A stretch of DNA of 64,000 bases from Variovorax saccharolyticus (GTDB lineage Bacteria > Pseudomonadota > Gammaproteobacteria > Burkholderiales > Burkholderiaceae_C): NCBI RefSeq assembly GCF_030316765.1, contig NZ_JASZYT010000001.1, positions 1,116,001-1,180,000 on the forward strand, given 5' to 3'. Shown in pieces: positions 52,793-64,000 of this stretch (position 1 is the first letter of the stretch; the number at the start of each line of letters is the position of its first letter). A program made the translations under genes and the position numbers. Under the pieces are notes generated by a model, which worked only from the letters and a program-made list of their open reading frames with translations, made no database searches and was not told the DNA's origin.

Positions 52793-54842
52793 CAGCCTCC
52801 AGCCGGCCGCCTCGGCCGCGCCCCGCCCGCCGGGATCGATCGACACGCCGGACGGCCGCAGCCGCGCGGTCATCGACGCGGTGCTGCCCGTGGTCGACGG
52901 CGGCCGCTTCGCGGTCAAGCACGTGGCCGGAGAAGGCCTGCGCGTGACCGCCCACGTGTTCACCGACGGCCATGACGCGCTGCGCGTGATGCTGCAGTGG
53001 TGGAAGGAAGGCGAAGCGCGCCGGCGCGAGCTGCCGATGAAGCTGCGCTACAACGACGAATGGCTGGCGGACTTCGTGCCGCCGGTGCCGGGCCGCTACC
53101 GCTACACGGTGGTTGCCTGGGTCGACGCCTTCGAATCCTGGCGCCACGAACTGGTGCGGCGGATCGATGCCGAGGACATCCGGCTCGCCGCCCGCGTCGG
53201 CGCACTGGAGATCGGCGCCGCCGCCGCACGGGCCGACGGCGCCGACCGCAAGACGCTGGCCGCCTGGGCGCTCGAGCTCGAACAGGCGGCTGCCAACCCC
53301 GAACTGGATGCCGCGACGCTCAAGGCGCTGGCGCTCGACGAGGATTTCGCCGAGGTCGCCAACCGCCATCCCGACCGGCATCTGGAGACCCGCTTCGCGG
53401 TCGAACTGCCGCTGGTGGCCGACCGCGCGCGGGCGCGCTTCAGCAGCTGGTATGAGCTCTTCCCGCGCTCGGCCGGCGAAGCGCCGGGCCAGCACGGCCG
53501 CTTCCGGGACGTCGAGGCGCGGCTGCCGCTGATCGCCTCGCTGGGCTTCGACGTGCTGTACTTTCCTCCGATCCATCCGATCGGCCGCCAGCAGCGCAAG
53601 GGCCGCAACAATGCGCTCGCCACCGAGCCTGGCGACGTCGGCAGCCCGTGGGCGATCGGCGCCGCGGAAGGCGGCCACAAGAGCATCCTGCCCGAGCTCG
53701 GCACGCCCGAGGAGTTTCGCCGGCTGGTCGCGACCGCCCGCGCGCAGGGCCTCGATGTCGCCATGGACATCGCCTTCCAGTGCGCCCCCGACCACCCCTA
53801 CGTGAAGACCCATCCGAGCTGGTTCCGCTGGCGCCCCGACGGCAGCGTGCAGTACGCGGAGAACCCGCCCAAGAAGTACCAGGACATCTATCCCTTCAAT
53901 TTCGAGAGCGAGGACTGGCAGGCCCTGTGGAGCGAACTCAAGAGCGTGCTCGACCACTGGATCGCCGAGGGCGTGACGATCTTCCGGGTCGACAACCCGC
54001 ACACCAAGTCCTTCGCCTTCTGGGAGTGGGCGATCGGCGAATGCAAGCGAGCCCATCCCGAGCTGATCTTCCTGGCCGAGGCCTTCACGCGGCCCAAGGT
54101 GATGCACCGGCTGGCCAAGCTCGGTTTCACCCAGTCCTACACCTACTTCACCTGGCGCAACAGCAAGGAAGAACTGACCGAGTACTTCACCGAGCTCTCG
54201 CAGGGCCCCGGCATCGAGTACTTCCGCCCCAACGTCTGGCCCAACACGCCCGACATCCTGCACGCGGCGCTGCAGACCGGCGAGGAGGCGGTGTACAAGT
54301 CGCGGCTGGTGCTGGCCGCCACGCTGGCCGCCAGCTACGGCATGTACGGCCCGGCCTTCGAGCTGCTCGAACACCTGCCGCGCGGTCCATCGAGCGAGGA
54401 ATACCTGGACTCCGAGAAGTACCAGCTCCGCCACTGGGACTGGGGCGAAGATAGCGGCCTGCGGCCCTTCATCGCGCGCATCAACCGCATCCGGCACGAC
54501 AACCCGGCGCTGCAATCCGACCGAAGCCTGCGCTTCCTCGAGATCAACAACGACCAGCTGATCGCCTACATGAAGACCTCGCCGGACGGCAGCAACCGGG
54601 TGGTCACGGTGGTCAACCTCGACCCGCGCAATGCCCAGTCAGGCTGGCTCGCGCTCGATCCTTCGGAGATCGACGTGCCGCGCGACCAGCCCTTCCAGAT
54701 GCACGACCTGCTGACCGGCCAGCGCTTCACCTGGCAGGGCGGGCATCACTACATCCTGCTCGAGCCGCAGCGCATGCCGGCCCATGTGCTCGCGGTGCGC
54801 CGACGCCTGCGCGACGAGCGCGATTTCGACTACTACCTCTGA
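52785..54842 (+). CDS. glgE: Maltose-1-phosphate maltosyltransferase GlgE
   Basis: Extends alpha-glucan with maltosyl units from maltose-1-phosphate. The 685-residue protein has the GlgE N-terminal domain (residues 20-200) and a GH13 barrel: [31 protein letters not shown], nucleophile D403 ([11 protein letters not shown]), acid E432 ([13 protein letters not shown]). The 29-residue spacing of these two equals that remembered for Streptomyces GlgE. With TreS-maltokinase downstream it makes the trehalose-to-glucan route complete. Confidence 0.95.
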   Translation: MSNSLQPAASAAPRPPGSIDTPDGRSRAVIDAVLPVVDGGRFAVKHVAGEGLRVTAHVFTDGHDALRVMLQWWKEGEARRRELPMKLRYNDEWLADFVPPVPGRYRYTVVAWVDAFESWRHELVRRIDAEDIRLAARVGALEIGAAAARADGADRKTLAAWALELEQAAANPELDAATLKALALDEDFAEVANRHPDRHLETRFAVELPLVADRARARFSSWYELFPRSAGEAPGQHGRFRDVEARLPLIASLGFDVLYFPPIHPIGRQQRKGRNNALATEPGDVGSPWAIGAAEGGHKSILPELGTPEEFRRLVATARAQGLDVAMDIAFQCAPDHPYVKTHPSWFRWRPDGSVQYAENPPKKYQDIYPFNFESEDWQALWSELKSVLDHWIAEGVTIFRVDNPHTKSFAFWEWAIGECKRAHPELIFLAEAFTRPKVMHRLAKLGFTQSYTYFTWRNSKEELTEYFTELSQGPGIEYFRPNVWPNTPDILHAALQTGEEAVYKSRLVLAATLAASYGMYGPAFELLEHLPRGPSSEEYLDSEKYQLRHWDWGEDSGLRPFIARINRIRHDNPALQSDRSLRFLEINNDQLIAYMKTSPDGSNRVVTVVNLDPRNAQSGWLALDPSEIDVPRDQPFQMHDLLTGQRFTWQGGHHYILLEPQRMPAHVLAVRRRLRDERDFDYYL

Positions 54843-54854
54843 GGAAGCATCTTC

Positions 54855-57800
54855 ATGAACGCTCCCTTGCCCAAGCTCGCGCTCGAGACCACCGAGATCG
54901 ACACCGCCGGAGACCCCACCTGGTACCGCGACGCCGTGATCTACCAGTGCAACGTGAAGGCCTTCGTCGACTCCAACGGCGACGGCGTCGGCGACTTCCA
55001 GGGCCTGGCGAGCAAGCTCGACTATGTGAAGGACCTGGGCGTCAACACGATCTGGCTGATGCCCTTCTATCCCTCGCCGCTGCGCGACGACGGCTACGAC
55101 ATCGCCGCCTACGAGGACATCCACGCGCAGTACGGCTCGCTGCAGGACTTTCGCGACATGCTCGAGGAGGCCCACAAGCGCGAGCTGCGCGTGATCATCG
55201 AACTGGTCATCAACCACACCTCGGACGCGCATCCGTGGTTCCAGGCCGCGCGCATGGCGCCGCCCGGTTCGCCCGAACGCGACTTCTATGTCTGGAGCGA
55301 CACCGACCAGCTCTACCAGGGCACGCGCATCATCTTCACCGACACCGAGAAGTCGAACTGGACCTGGGACCCGGTGGCCAAGGCATTTTTCTGGCACCGT
55401 TTCTTCAGCCACCAGCCGGACCTCAACTTCGACAACCCGCAGGTGCTCGAGGCGGTGATCCGCACCATGCGCTTCTGGCTCGACATGGGCGTCGACGGCT
55501 TCCGGCTCGACGCCATTCCCTACCTGATCGAGCGCGACGGCACCTCCAACGAGAACCTGCCCGAGACCCACGTGGTGATCAAGAAGCTGCGGGCCGCGAT
55601 CGACGCCAACTACCAGGACCGCTTCCTGCTCGCCGAGGCCAACATGTGGCCCGAGGACGTGCGCGAGTACTTCGGCGACGGCGACGAGTGCCACATGGCC
55701 TATCACTTCCCGCTCATGCCGCGCATGTACATGGCGATCGCCCAGGAGGACCGCGACCCGATCGTCGAGATCCTGCAGCAGACGCCCGAGATCCCCGACG
55801 GCTGCCAGTGGGCGATCTTCCTGCGCAACCATGACGAGCTGACGCTCGAGATGGTGACCAACCGCGAACGCGACTACATGTACACGACCTACGCGGCCGA
55901 CATGCAGGCGCGCATCAACCTCGGCATCCGCCGGCGCCTCGCGCCGCTGATGGACAACGACAAGGACCGCATCAAGCTGATGAACAGCATGCTGCTGTCG
56001 ATGCCGGGCTCGCCGATCATCTATTACGGCGACGAGATCGGGATGGGCGACAACGTCTTCGTCGGCGACCGCAACGGCGTGCGCACGCCGATGCAATGGA
56101 GCCCCGACCGCAACGCGGGCTTCTCGCGCGCCGACCCGCAGCGGCTCTACCTGCAGCCGATCATGGACGCGATGTACGGCTACGAGGCGGTCAACGTCGA
56201 GGCGCAGCTGCGCGACAAGAGCTCGCTCCTGCACTGGACGCGGCGCATGCTCGCGGTGCGCAAGACCAGCCGCGCCTTCGGGCGCGGACAACGCACCTTC
56301 CTGAAGCCCGGCAACCGCAAGATCCTGGCCTACCTGAGCGAGCACGGCGACGACGTGATCCTGTCGGTCTTCAACCTCTCGCGCGCGGCGCAGCCGGTCG
56401 AACTCGACCTCTCGGCCTTCAAGGGCCGGGTGCCGGTCGAGATGCTCGGGCGCACCTCCTTCCCGCCGATCGGCGAGCTGCCCTACCTGCTCACCCTCGC
56501 CTCCTACGGCTTCTACTGGTTCAAGCTCACCGACGAGGCGCCGATGCCGAGCTGGCACCAGGAAGGCGTGGCGCTGCTCGACCGGCCGGTGATCGTGCTC
56601 TTCGACGGCTGGACCAGCCTGCTCAGGGATCGCGTGATGCCCTGGCGCATCGGCTTCGCCGACCGCCTGATCAAGCAGTTCGAGACCGACACGCTGCCGC
56701 CGCACATCGAGGCCCAGCGCTGGTACGCGTCGAAGGGCTCGCACATCGGACGGGCCCGGCTCGCGGACCAGGCGATCTGGGAATCCGAGGGCCACAGCTG
56801 GATGCTGCCGCTGCTCGAACTCGAGGGGCTGCCCGAAAAAGCGACCTACTTCATGCCGCTGGCCCTGGCCTGGGAGGACCGCGACGAGGAGCGCATGAAA
56901 TGCCTGCAGCCGGCCGCCATCGCCAAGATCCGGCAGCAGGCCAACGTCGGCGTGATGGGCGATGCCTTCTTCGACGAGAGCTTCTGCCGCGCGGTGGTGC
57001 GCGCCATCGTCACCGACACGCAGCTGAAGACCGCGCGCGGCAGCATGCACTTCCGTCCGACCTCGCTGGGCCGTGAACTGGTGCTGGATGCGATCGCCGG
57101 ACTGAACGTCAGCCGGCCGACCGCCATGAGCAGCAACACGGTGGTGACGCTCGGCGAGACGCTGTTCCTCAAGGGCTACCGCCACGTTCGCCCGGGCATC
57201 AACCCCGAGCTCGAGATGGGCCGGTTCCTGACCGAAGAGGCGGGATTCCTGCATGGCGTCCCGGTGGCGGGCGCGCTCGAATACGTGGGCAACGACGGCA
57301 CCGTGTTCACGCTCGCCCTGCTGCAGGCCTACGTGCCGAACCAGGGCGACGGCTGGGACTACACGCTGGCCTACCTCGAACGCGTGCTGGGCGAACTGCG
57401 CGATGCCGACGCCGATCGGCCGCCGAATCCGCATGGCGCCTTCCTGGCGCTGGTCGGCATCCTCGGGCGCCGCACCGCCGAACTCCACAACGCCCTGGGC
57501 CGTCGCACCGGCCACGCGGCCTTCGACCCCGAGCCGATGACCGAGGCGGACCTGCGGACCGTGCGCGACACGGTGCGCGCCGAGGCCCACGCCACGCTGG
57601 CGGGCCTGCGCGAGCACCAGGCCGGGCTTTCGCCAGCGGCCGAGGAGGACGCGCAGCGGCTGCTGGCCCGCTCGGGCGCCGTCGACGCCTTCATCGACGC
57701 CCTGCGCATCGAGGGCGGCGGCGGCTGGCGCACGCGTTTCCACGGCGACTACCACCTGGGCCAGGTCCTGCTGGCGCGCAACGATTTCGTGATCATCGAT

Positions 57801-58178
57801 TTCGAGGGCGAGCCGGCGCGCTCGATCGAGGCGCGGCGCACCAGGCAGTCGCCCCTGCGCGACGTTGCCGGCATGCTGCGCTCCTTCAACTACGCGCGCT
57901 GGAGTGCGCTGCGGCGCGCCGCGCAGAACGCCGACGAACTGGCGCGGCTCGATGTCGAGGCCCGCGCCTGGGAGCGCGAGACCCGCGAAGCCTTCCTGGC
58001 CGGCTACGCCGCCGCGCTCGCGCCCGAGGCCGGCCCGGTCGATGCGCAATTGCTGCAGCTCTTCGAGCTCGAGAAGGCCTTCTACGAATTGCGCTACGAA
58101 CTGGGCAACCGCGTCGACTGGGTGCCGGTGCCCCTTCAGGGCATCCTGGCCCTGCTGGACTCCGATGGCGCGCGCTGA
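54855..58178 (+). CDS. treS: Trehalose synthase/maltokinase fusion (TreS-Mak)
   Basis: The 1107-residue protein fuses two enzymes. Residues 1-560 are trehalose synthase, interconverting trehalose and maltose: nucleophile D219 (DGFRLDAIPYL), acid E261 (LLAEANMWPEDV) and RNHDELTLEM. Residues 570-1107 are maltokinase, making maltose-1-phosphate with ATP: the kinase loop is HGDYHLGQVLL from residue 963 and the metal site DFEGEP from 982. Fusion is common in proteobacteria and channels maltose straight to GlgE, encoded 12 bases upstream. Confidence 0.96.
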   Translation: MNAPLPKLALETTEIDTAGDPTWYRDAVIYQCNVKAFVDSNGDGVGDFQGLASKLDYVKDLGVNTIWLMPFYPSPLRDDGYDIAAYEDIHAQYGSLQDFRDMLEEAHKRELRVIIELVINHTSDAHPWFQAARMAPPGSPERDFYVWSDTDQLYQGTRIIFTDTEKSNWTWDPVAKAFFWHRFFSHQPDLNFDNPQVLEAVIRTMRFWLDMGVDGFRLDAIPYLIERDGTSNENLPETHVVIKKLRAAIDANYQDRFLLAEANMWPEDVREYFGDGDECHMAYHFPLMPRMYMAIAQEDRDPIVEILQQTPEIPDGCQWAIFLRNHDELTLEMVTNRERDYMYTTYAADMQARINLGIRRRLAPLMDNDKDRIKLMNSMLLSMPGSPIIYYGDEIGMGDNVFVGDRNGVRTPMQWSPDRNAGFSRADPQRLYLQPIMDAMYGYEAVNVEAQLRDKSSLLHWTRRMLAVRKTSRAFGRGQRTFLKPGNRKILAYLSEHGDDVILSVFNLSRAAQPVELDLSAFKGRVPVEMLGRTSFPPIGELPYLLTLASYGFYWFKLTDEAPMPSWHQEGVALLDRPVIVLFDGWTSLLRDRVMPWRIGFADRLIKQFETDTLPPHIEAQRWYASKGSHIGRARLADQAIWESEGHSWMLPLLELEGLPEKATYFMPLALAWEDRDEERMKCLQPAAIAKIRQQANVGVMGDAFFDESFCRAVVRAIVTDTQLKTARGSMHFRPTSLGRELVLDAIAGLNVSRPTAMSSNTVVTLGETLFLKGYRHVRPGINPELEMGRFLTEEAGFLHGVPVAGALEYVGNDGTVFTLALLQAYVPNQGDGWDYTLAYLERVLGELRDADADRPPNPHGAFLALVGILGRRTAELHNALGRRTGHAAFDPEPMTEADLRTVRDTVRAEAHATLAGLREHQAGLSPAAEEDAQRLLARSGAVDAFIDALRIEGGGGWRTRFHGDYHLGQVLLARNDFVIIDFEGEPARSIEARRTRQSPLRDVAGMLRSFNYARWSALRRAAQNADELARLDVEARAWERETREAFLAGYAAALAPEAGPVDAQLLQLFELEKAFYELRYELGNRVDWVPVPLQGILALLDSDGAR

Positions 58179-58223
58179 CCCGATGGCGCTTCGACGCTCA
58201 ACGCATTTCTCCGGGAGATCCCC

Positions 58224-59002
58224 ATGGACACCTTGACCTTCTATCTCGAGCCGCTGCGCGCCTTCCTGTTCCAGATCGGCGCCTTCGTGCCCCGGCTGGT
58301 GTTCGCGGCGCTGGTGGTGCTCGTCGGCTGGCTGATCGCCAAGGTGGTGCGCTTCGCGGTGATCCGCGGCCTGCACGCGATCAACTTCCCGGTGCTGACG
58401 GAACGCGCCGGCATCGACAACTTCCTGCGCCAGGGGGGCATGGTGTCGGACTCGACCGTGGTCTTCGGCGCCCTGGCCTACTGGATGGTGATCCTGGCCT
58501 CGCTGGTGGTGGCCTTCAACGGTCTGGGCTTGAGCTACGTCACCGACCTGCTCGGCCGGGTCATGTGGTTCGTGCCGAACGTGTTCGTGGCGCTGCTGGT
58601 GCTGGCCTTCGGTGCCTACTTCGCCAAGTTCGTCGGCGATGCGGTCCAGACCTACGGCCGCAACGCCGGCATGCAGGACGCGATGCTGCTCGGCAAGGTG
58701 GCGCAGTACGCCATCTTGCTGTTCGTGGTGCTGATCGCGCTCGACCAAGTCAAGGTGGGCGGCGACATCGTGCGCCAGAGCTTCCTGATCATCCTCGGCG
58801 GCGTGGTGTTCGCGCTGGCGCTGGCCTTCGGGCTCGCCGGCAAGGATTGGGCTGCCGACCGGATCCAGGAGTGGTGGCCCAGGCGGCCCTCGACGCCGCG
58901 GCCGCCGGCGCGGGACCCGCTGCCGCGCGACGGCGTGCGAAACGCGAATCCGCCCGCCACCGTCTGGCCTTCGCGCTCCACCCAGGATGACCGACCGCAC
59001 CC

Positions 59003-59006
<4 letters not shown>
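58224..59006 (+). CDS. Small mechanosensitive-channel-like membrane protein
   Basis: A 260-residue protein with about four or five hydrophobic helices: LVFAALVVLVGWLIAKVVRF (paired-helix TM_helix repeat), LAYWMVILASLVVAFN, MWFVPNVFVALLVLAFGAYFAK and ILLFVVLIALDQVKVGG. It then carries the GGVVFALALAFGLAGKDWA stretch that resembles the MscS pore helix. The MscS beta/cage domain is missing; the tail is Pro/Arg-rich and disordered. It overlaps glgX by four bases, so it is a true member of the glucan operon. Confidence 0.82.
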
Positions 59007-61134
<2,128 letters not shown>

Positions 61135-61138
<4 letters not shown>

Positions 61139-63003
61139 AGCGCGTGCATGCAATGCCCTTCGGGGCCACGGTGCTGGAAGACGGCGGCGTGCGCTTTCGC
61201 CTCTGGGCGCCTTCGGTGGCGCTGGTGGCGCTCGAACTCAGGCGCGGCGACACCTGGCAGCAGCATGCGATGCAGCGCGCCGACGGCGGCTGGCACGAGA
61301 CCACGCTGCGGCATGCCATGGCCGGCGACCGCTATCGCTACCGCATGCCGGATGGGCTGCGGGTGCCCGACCCGGCCTCGCGCCGCAATCCGGACGACGT
61401 CCATGGCCCGAGCGAGGTGGTCGACCCGCTGGCCCACGCCTGGACCGACCCGACCTGGACCGGCCGGCCCTGGCACGAGGCCGTGATCTACGAACTGCAC
61501 CTGGGCACGTTCACGCCCGAAGGCACGCTGGCGGCGGCCCGTGCGCGGCTCGAGGAACTGGCCGAGCTCGGCATCACCGCCGTCGAACTGATGCCGATCG
61601 CCGACTTCCCGGGCCGGCGCAACTGGGGCTACGACGGCGTGCTGCCCTTTGCGCCCGATGCGTGCTACGGCACGCCGGGGGAGCTCAAGCGCTTCGTCGA
61701 GACCGCCCACGACCTCGGCGTGATGGTGCTGCTCGATGTGGTCTACAACCACTTCGGCCCGGAAGGCAACTACCTGCACGCCTACTGCCCCGAGTTCTTC
61801 AACCCGGCGCATCACACGCCCTGGGGCGCGGCGATCAACTTCGACGGCCCCCAGGCCCGCACCGTGCGCGACTTCTTCGTCCACAACGCGCTCTACTGGA
61901 TCGAGGAGTACGGCTTCGACGGCCTGCGCATGGATGCGGTGCATGCGATCCGCGACGACTCGACGCCGGCGATCGTCGAGGAGATCTGCAGCGCGCTGCA
62001 GCAGGGCCCGGGCCGCCTTCGGCAGGTCCACGTGGTGCTCGAGAACGACCTCAACCAGTCGCACCGGCTCGAGCGCGACGCCGCCGGCCTGCCGGTGGCT
62101 GCCACCGCCCAGTGGAACGACGACCTGCACCACGCGGCCCACGTGCTGCTCACTGGCGAGGCCGACGGCTACTACGCCGACTACGCCCAGCGCCCGCTCG
62201 AGCAGTTCGGCCTGGCGCTGGCGCAGGGCTTCGTCTATTGCGGCCAGCCTTCGGCATTCCGCGCCGGCGAGCCGCGCGGCGAACCTTGCGCCCACCTGCC
62301 GCTGGGCGCCTTCGTGTCCTTCCTGCAGACCCACGACCAGGTCGGCAACCGGGCCATGGGCGAACGCATCGACGTCCTCGGCGATCCGGCGCTCGTGATG
62401 GCGGCGCGCACCTGCGTGCTGCTGTCGCCGCACACGCCGATGCTGTTCATGGGCGAGGAGTACGCGGCCGCGACACCGTTCCAGTACTTCTGCGACTTCG
62501 GTCCCGAACTGGCGGCGGCCGTCACGGCCGGACGCCGGTCGGAGTTCGGCCGCTTCGCCGCCTTCGCCGACGAGGCGGCACGCGCGCGCATCCCCGACCC
62601 CAACGCCGAGGCGAGCTTCGCCGCCTCGCGGCTCGATGCCGGCGAGCGCGCGCAGCCCGGCCATGCGCGGGCCCTGGCGCAGACCCGCGAAGCGCTGCGC
62701 GTGCGGCGCACCGAACTGGCACCGCGCTTCGGTGGCGGCTGCCGCAGCCACCAGTGGTCCTGCGAGGGCGATGCGCTGAGGCTGGTGTGGCAACTCGATG
62801 CCGCGGGCGAGGGCGAGCGCGAGGCCGCCGCACCGGCGCTGCTGCACCTGGTCGCCAACTTCGGCGCCGCCGACGCCGTGCTCGCCTGGCCACCCGGACG
62901 CGTGATCCATTGCCTCGGCTTCGAGCCTTCCGCCGCCGGCACGGCCCTGCGCCTGCCGCCCGGCGGCGTCTGCGCGACGCTCCAGGAGACGCCGGATGGA
63001 TGA
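61135..63003 (+). CDS. treZ: Malto-oligosyltrehalose trehalohydrolase TreZ
   Basis: Releases trehalose from malto-oligosyltrehalose. The 622-residue protein starts at the ATG overlapping the glgX stop: CBM48 segment (VRFRLWAPSVALVALELRRG), then the barrel with VVYNHFGPEGNYLHAY, nucleophile D267 (DGLRMDAVHAIRDD), acid E303 (VVLENDLNQS) and QTHDQVGNRAMGER. Its partner TreY is probably just beyond the window. It overlaps malQ by eight bases. Confidence 0.95.
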
Positions 63004-64000
63004 CGCGCAGGCGCTGCGCCGGATTTGCGAGCGTCACGGCGTCGCCACCGGCTATCACGATGTCTTCGGCCACTGGCACGCGGTGGCGCCCGAGGCGCTG
63101 GCAGCGCTGCTGCGCGACGCCGGCTTCCTGCCGGCCGCAGACATCGACGCCGCCGAAGCCGAGGCCCGGGCGCAAGCCGCGTCGTGGCGGCAGGCCCTGC
63201 CTGCGGTGCAGGTGGTCGGCGCCGGCAGCGAACACTTCACGCTGGTGCTGCAACTGCCCTCCTCCAGCGCGCACTTCAAGTGGCGGCTGGTGGATGAGGG
63301 CGGCGCCTTCCACGAGGGCGCGGTCGATACCGCCACCTTGCAGGCCGAGGCGCAGGCGGAGATCGACGGCGTCGTCTACCGCCGGTTCCGCTTGCCGATC
63401 GTGCTGGCCCTGCCCGCGGGCTACCACCGCCTGAGCATCGTCGGCCTGCCGGGCGAAACGCTGCTGGTCTGCGCACCCGCGCGCTGCCACCAGCCGGCGC
63501 TGCTGGAGCGCGGCGGAAGGCTCTGGGGCTTCACGCTGCAGCTGCATTCGCTGCGCTCCGAACGCAACTGGGGCTTCGGCGACTTCGGCGATCTGGCGGA
63601 TTTCGTCGCCAGGGCCGCGCGCGAAGGCGCCGAGGTGATCGGCCTCAACCCGCTGCACGCCCTGTTTCCGCACAACCCTGCGCACCAGAGCCCGTACAGC
63701 CCATCGTCGCGGGCCCAGCTCAACGTGCTCTACATCGACGTCGAGGCCGTGCCGGATTTCCTGGCCTGCGCGGCGGCCCGGCAGCGGGTTCGCTCGCCGG
63801 CCTTCCAGGCCCGGCTGGCCGGGCTGCGTGCCGCGCCGCTGATCGACCATGCGGGCGTCTCGGCCGCCAAGCACGAGATCCTCGAACTGCTCTACCAGCG
63901 CTTCCTCGAGCGCGCCCCCGAAGACGCCGAGGTCGAGGCCCTGACGCGCTTCAGGGAACGGGGCGGCGAAGCCCTGCGCCAGCATGCGCTGTTCGAGGCG
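62996..64000 (+). CDS. malQ: 4-alpha-glucanotransferase MalQ (3' end outside window)
   Basis: Amylomaltase that transfers maltodextrin units. 335 codons are visible and the frame is open to the window edge. The ATG at 62996 overlaps treZ. The N-terminal domain (residues 1-160) is followed by the MalQ barrel start: LWGFTLQLHSLRSERNWGFG, GAEVIGLNPLHALFPHNPAH and SPYSPSSRAQLNVLYIDVE. It belongs to the glgB-treZ operon and recycles oligosaccharides for TreY/TreZ and GlgE. Confidence 0.94.
   Translation, partial: MDDAQALRRICERHGVATGYHDVFGHWHAVAPEALAALLRDAGFLPAADIDAAEAEARAQAASWRQALPAVQVVGAGSEHFTLVLQLPSSSAHFKWRLVDEGGAFHEGAVDTATLQAEAQAEIDGVVYRRFRLPIVLALPAGYHRLSIVGLPGETLLVCAPARCHQPALLERGGRLWGFTLQLHSLRSERNWGFGDFGDLADFVARAAREGAEVIGLNPLHALFPHNPAHQSPYSPSSRAQLNVLYIDVEAVPDFLACAAARQRVRSPAFQARLAGLRAAPLIDHAGVSAAKHEILELLYQRFLERAPEDAEVEALTRFRERGGEALRQHALFEA

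Noticed and set aside
49892..52963. 1023-codon minus-strand open frame across the phosphatase and glgB
   Set aside because: Out of frame with the true phosphatase gene and antisense to glgB; no motif support.
54639..59000. 1453-codon open frame on the minus strand opposite treS and its neighbours
   Set aside because: It spans several well-recognised plus-strand genes, has no family motif, and its composition is that of an antisense shadow.

Overview
The window is a GC-rich bacterial chromosome segment. Its gene neighbourhoods (rimP-nusA-infB-rbfA-truB-typA, smpB/ratA-rnfH, guaB...guaA, and a GlgE/TreS/TreZ glucan cluster) and its protein sequences look like a betaproteobacterium of the Burkholderiales, most like Comamonadaceae and in particular Variovorax or a close relative. 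That assignment is a judgement from remembered family sequences; no search was run. Coding density is very high, many genes overlap by 4 bases (ATGA/GTGA), and no rRNA, tRNA, CRISPR array or intact insertion sequence was found.

Left part (1-13.1 kb, all + strand): the end of a Yej-type peptide ABC importer (yejE, yejF) and an MFS carrier, then the transcription/translation operon rimP-nusA-infB-rbfA-truB-typA and an EamA exporter, closed by a bidirectional terminator. A promoter followed at once by an intrinsic-terminator-shaped hairpin precedes rimP. From 13.1 to 16.8 kb lie an ECF sigma/anti-sigma/lipoprotein operon and the smpB, ratA-rnfH and DUF4124 genes.

16.9-29.2 kb: guaB and guaA are separated by a Phd-VapC type toxin-antitoxin pair with two palindromic operators. 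Next come a divergent LysR/MFS pair, a 2'-5' RNA ligase-like gene, the decayed remains of an AbiEii nucleotidyltransferase toxin, and a tight three-gene operon (DUF3100 membrane protein, M20 amidohydrolase, L-serine dehydratase) facing its own LysR gene across two palindromes.

29.2-50.7 kb: an ABC exporter/phospholipase-D-like/secreted-protein operon; a histidine kinase and response regulator whose junction has been tandemly duplicated to create a 21-codon coupled mini-ORF, followed by a secreted GlcG/HbpS-like protein and a secreted ankyrin protein; a TadA deaminase fused to a degenerate alpha/beta-hydrolase domain, overlapping an LD-carboxypeptidase gene; an adenylate cyclase-FHA protein; a NarL-type regulator; transketolase and 6-phosphogluconate dehydrogenase; an isocitrate dehydrogenase-type enzyme; a zinc-ribbon protein with a 12-residue repeat; NnrD and a histidine phosphatase.

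50.8-64 kb (+ strand): glgB-glgE-treS/maltokinase-(small mechanosensitive-channel-like gene)-glgX-treZ-malQ. Together they interconvert alpha-glucan, maltose-1-phosphate, maltose and trehalose, with an embedded membrane gene that suggests an osmotic role. malQ runs off the right edge and yejE off the left edge.
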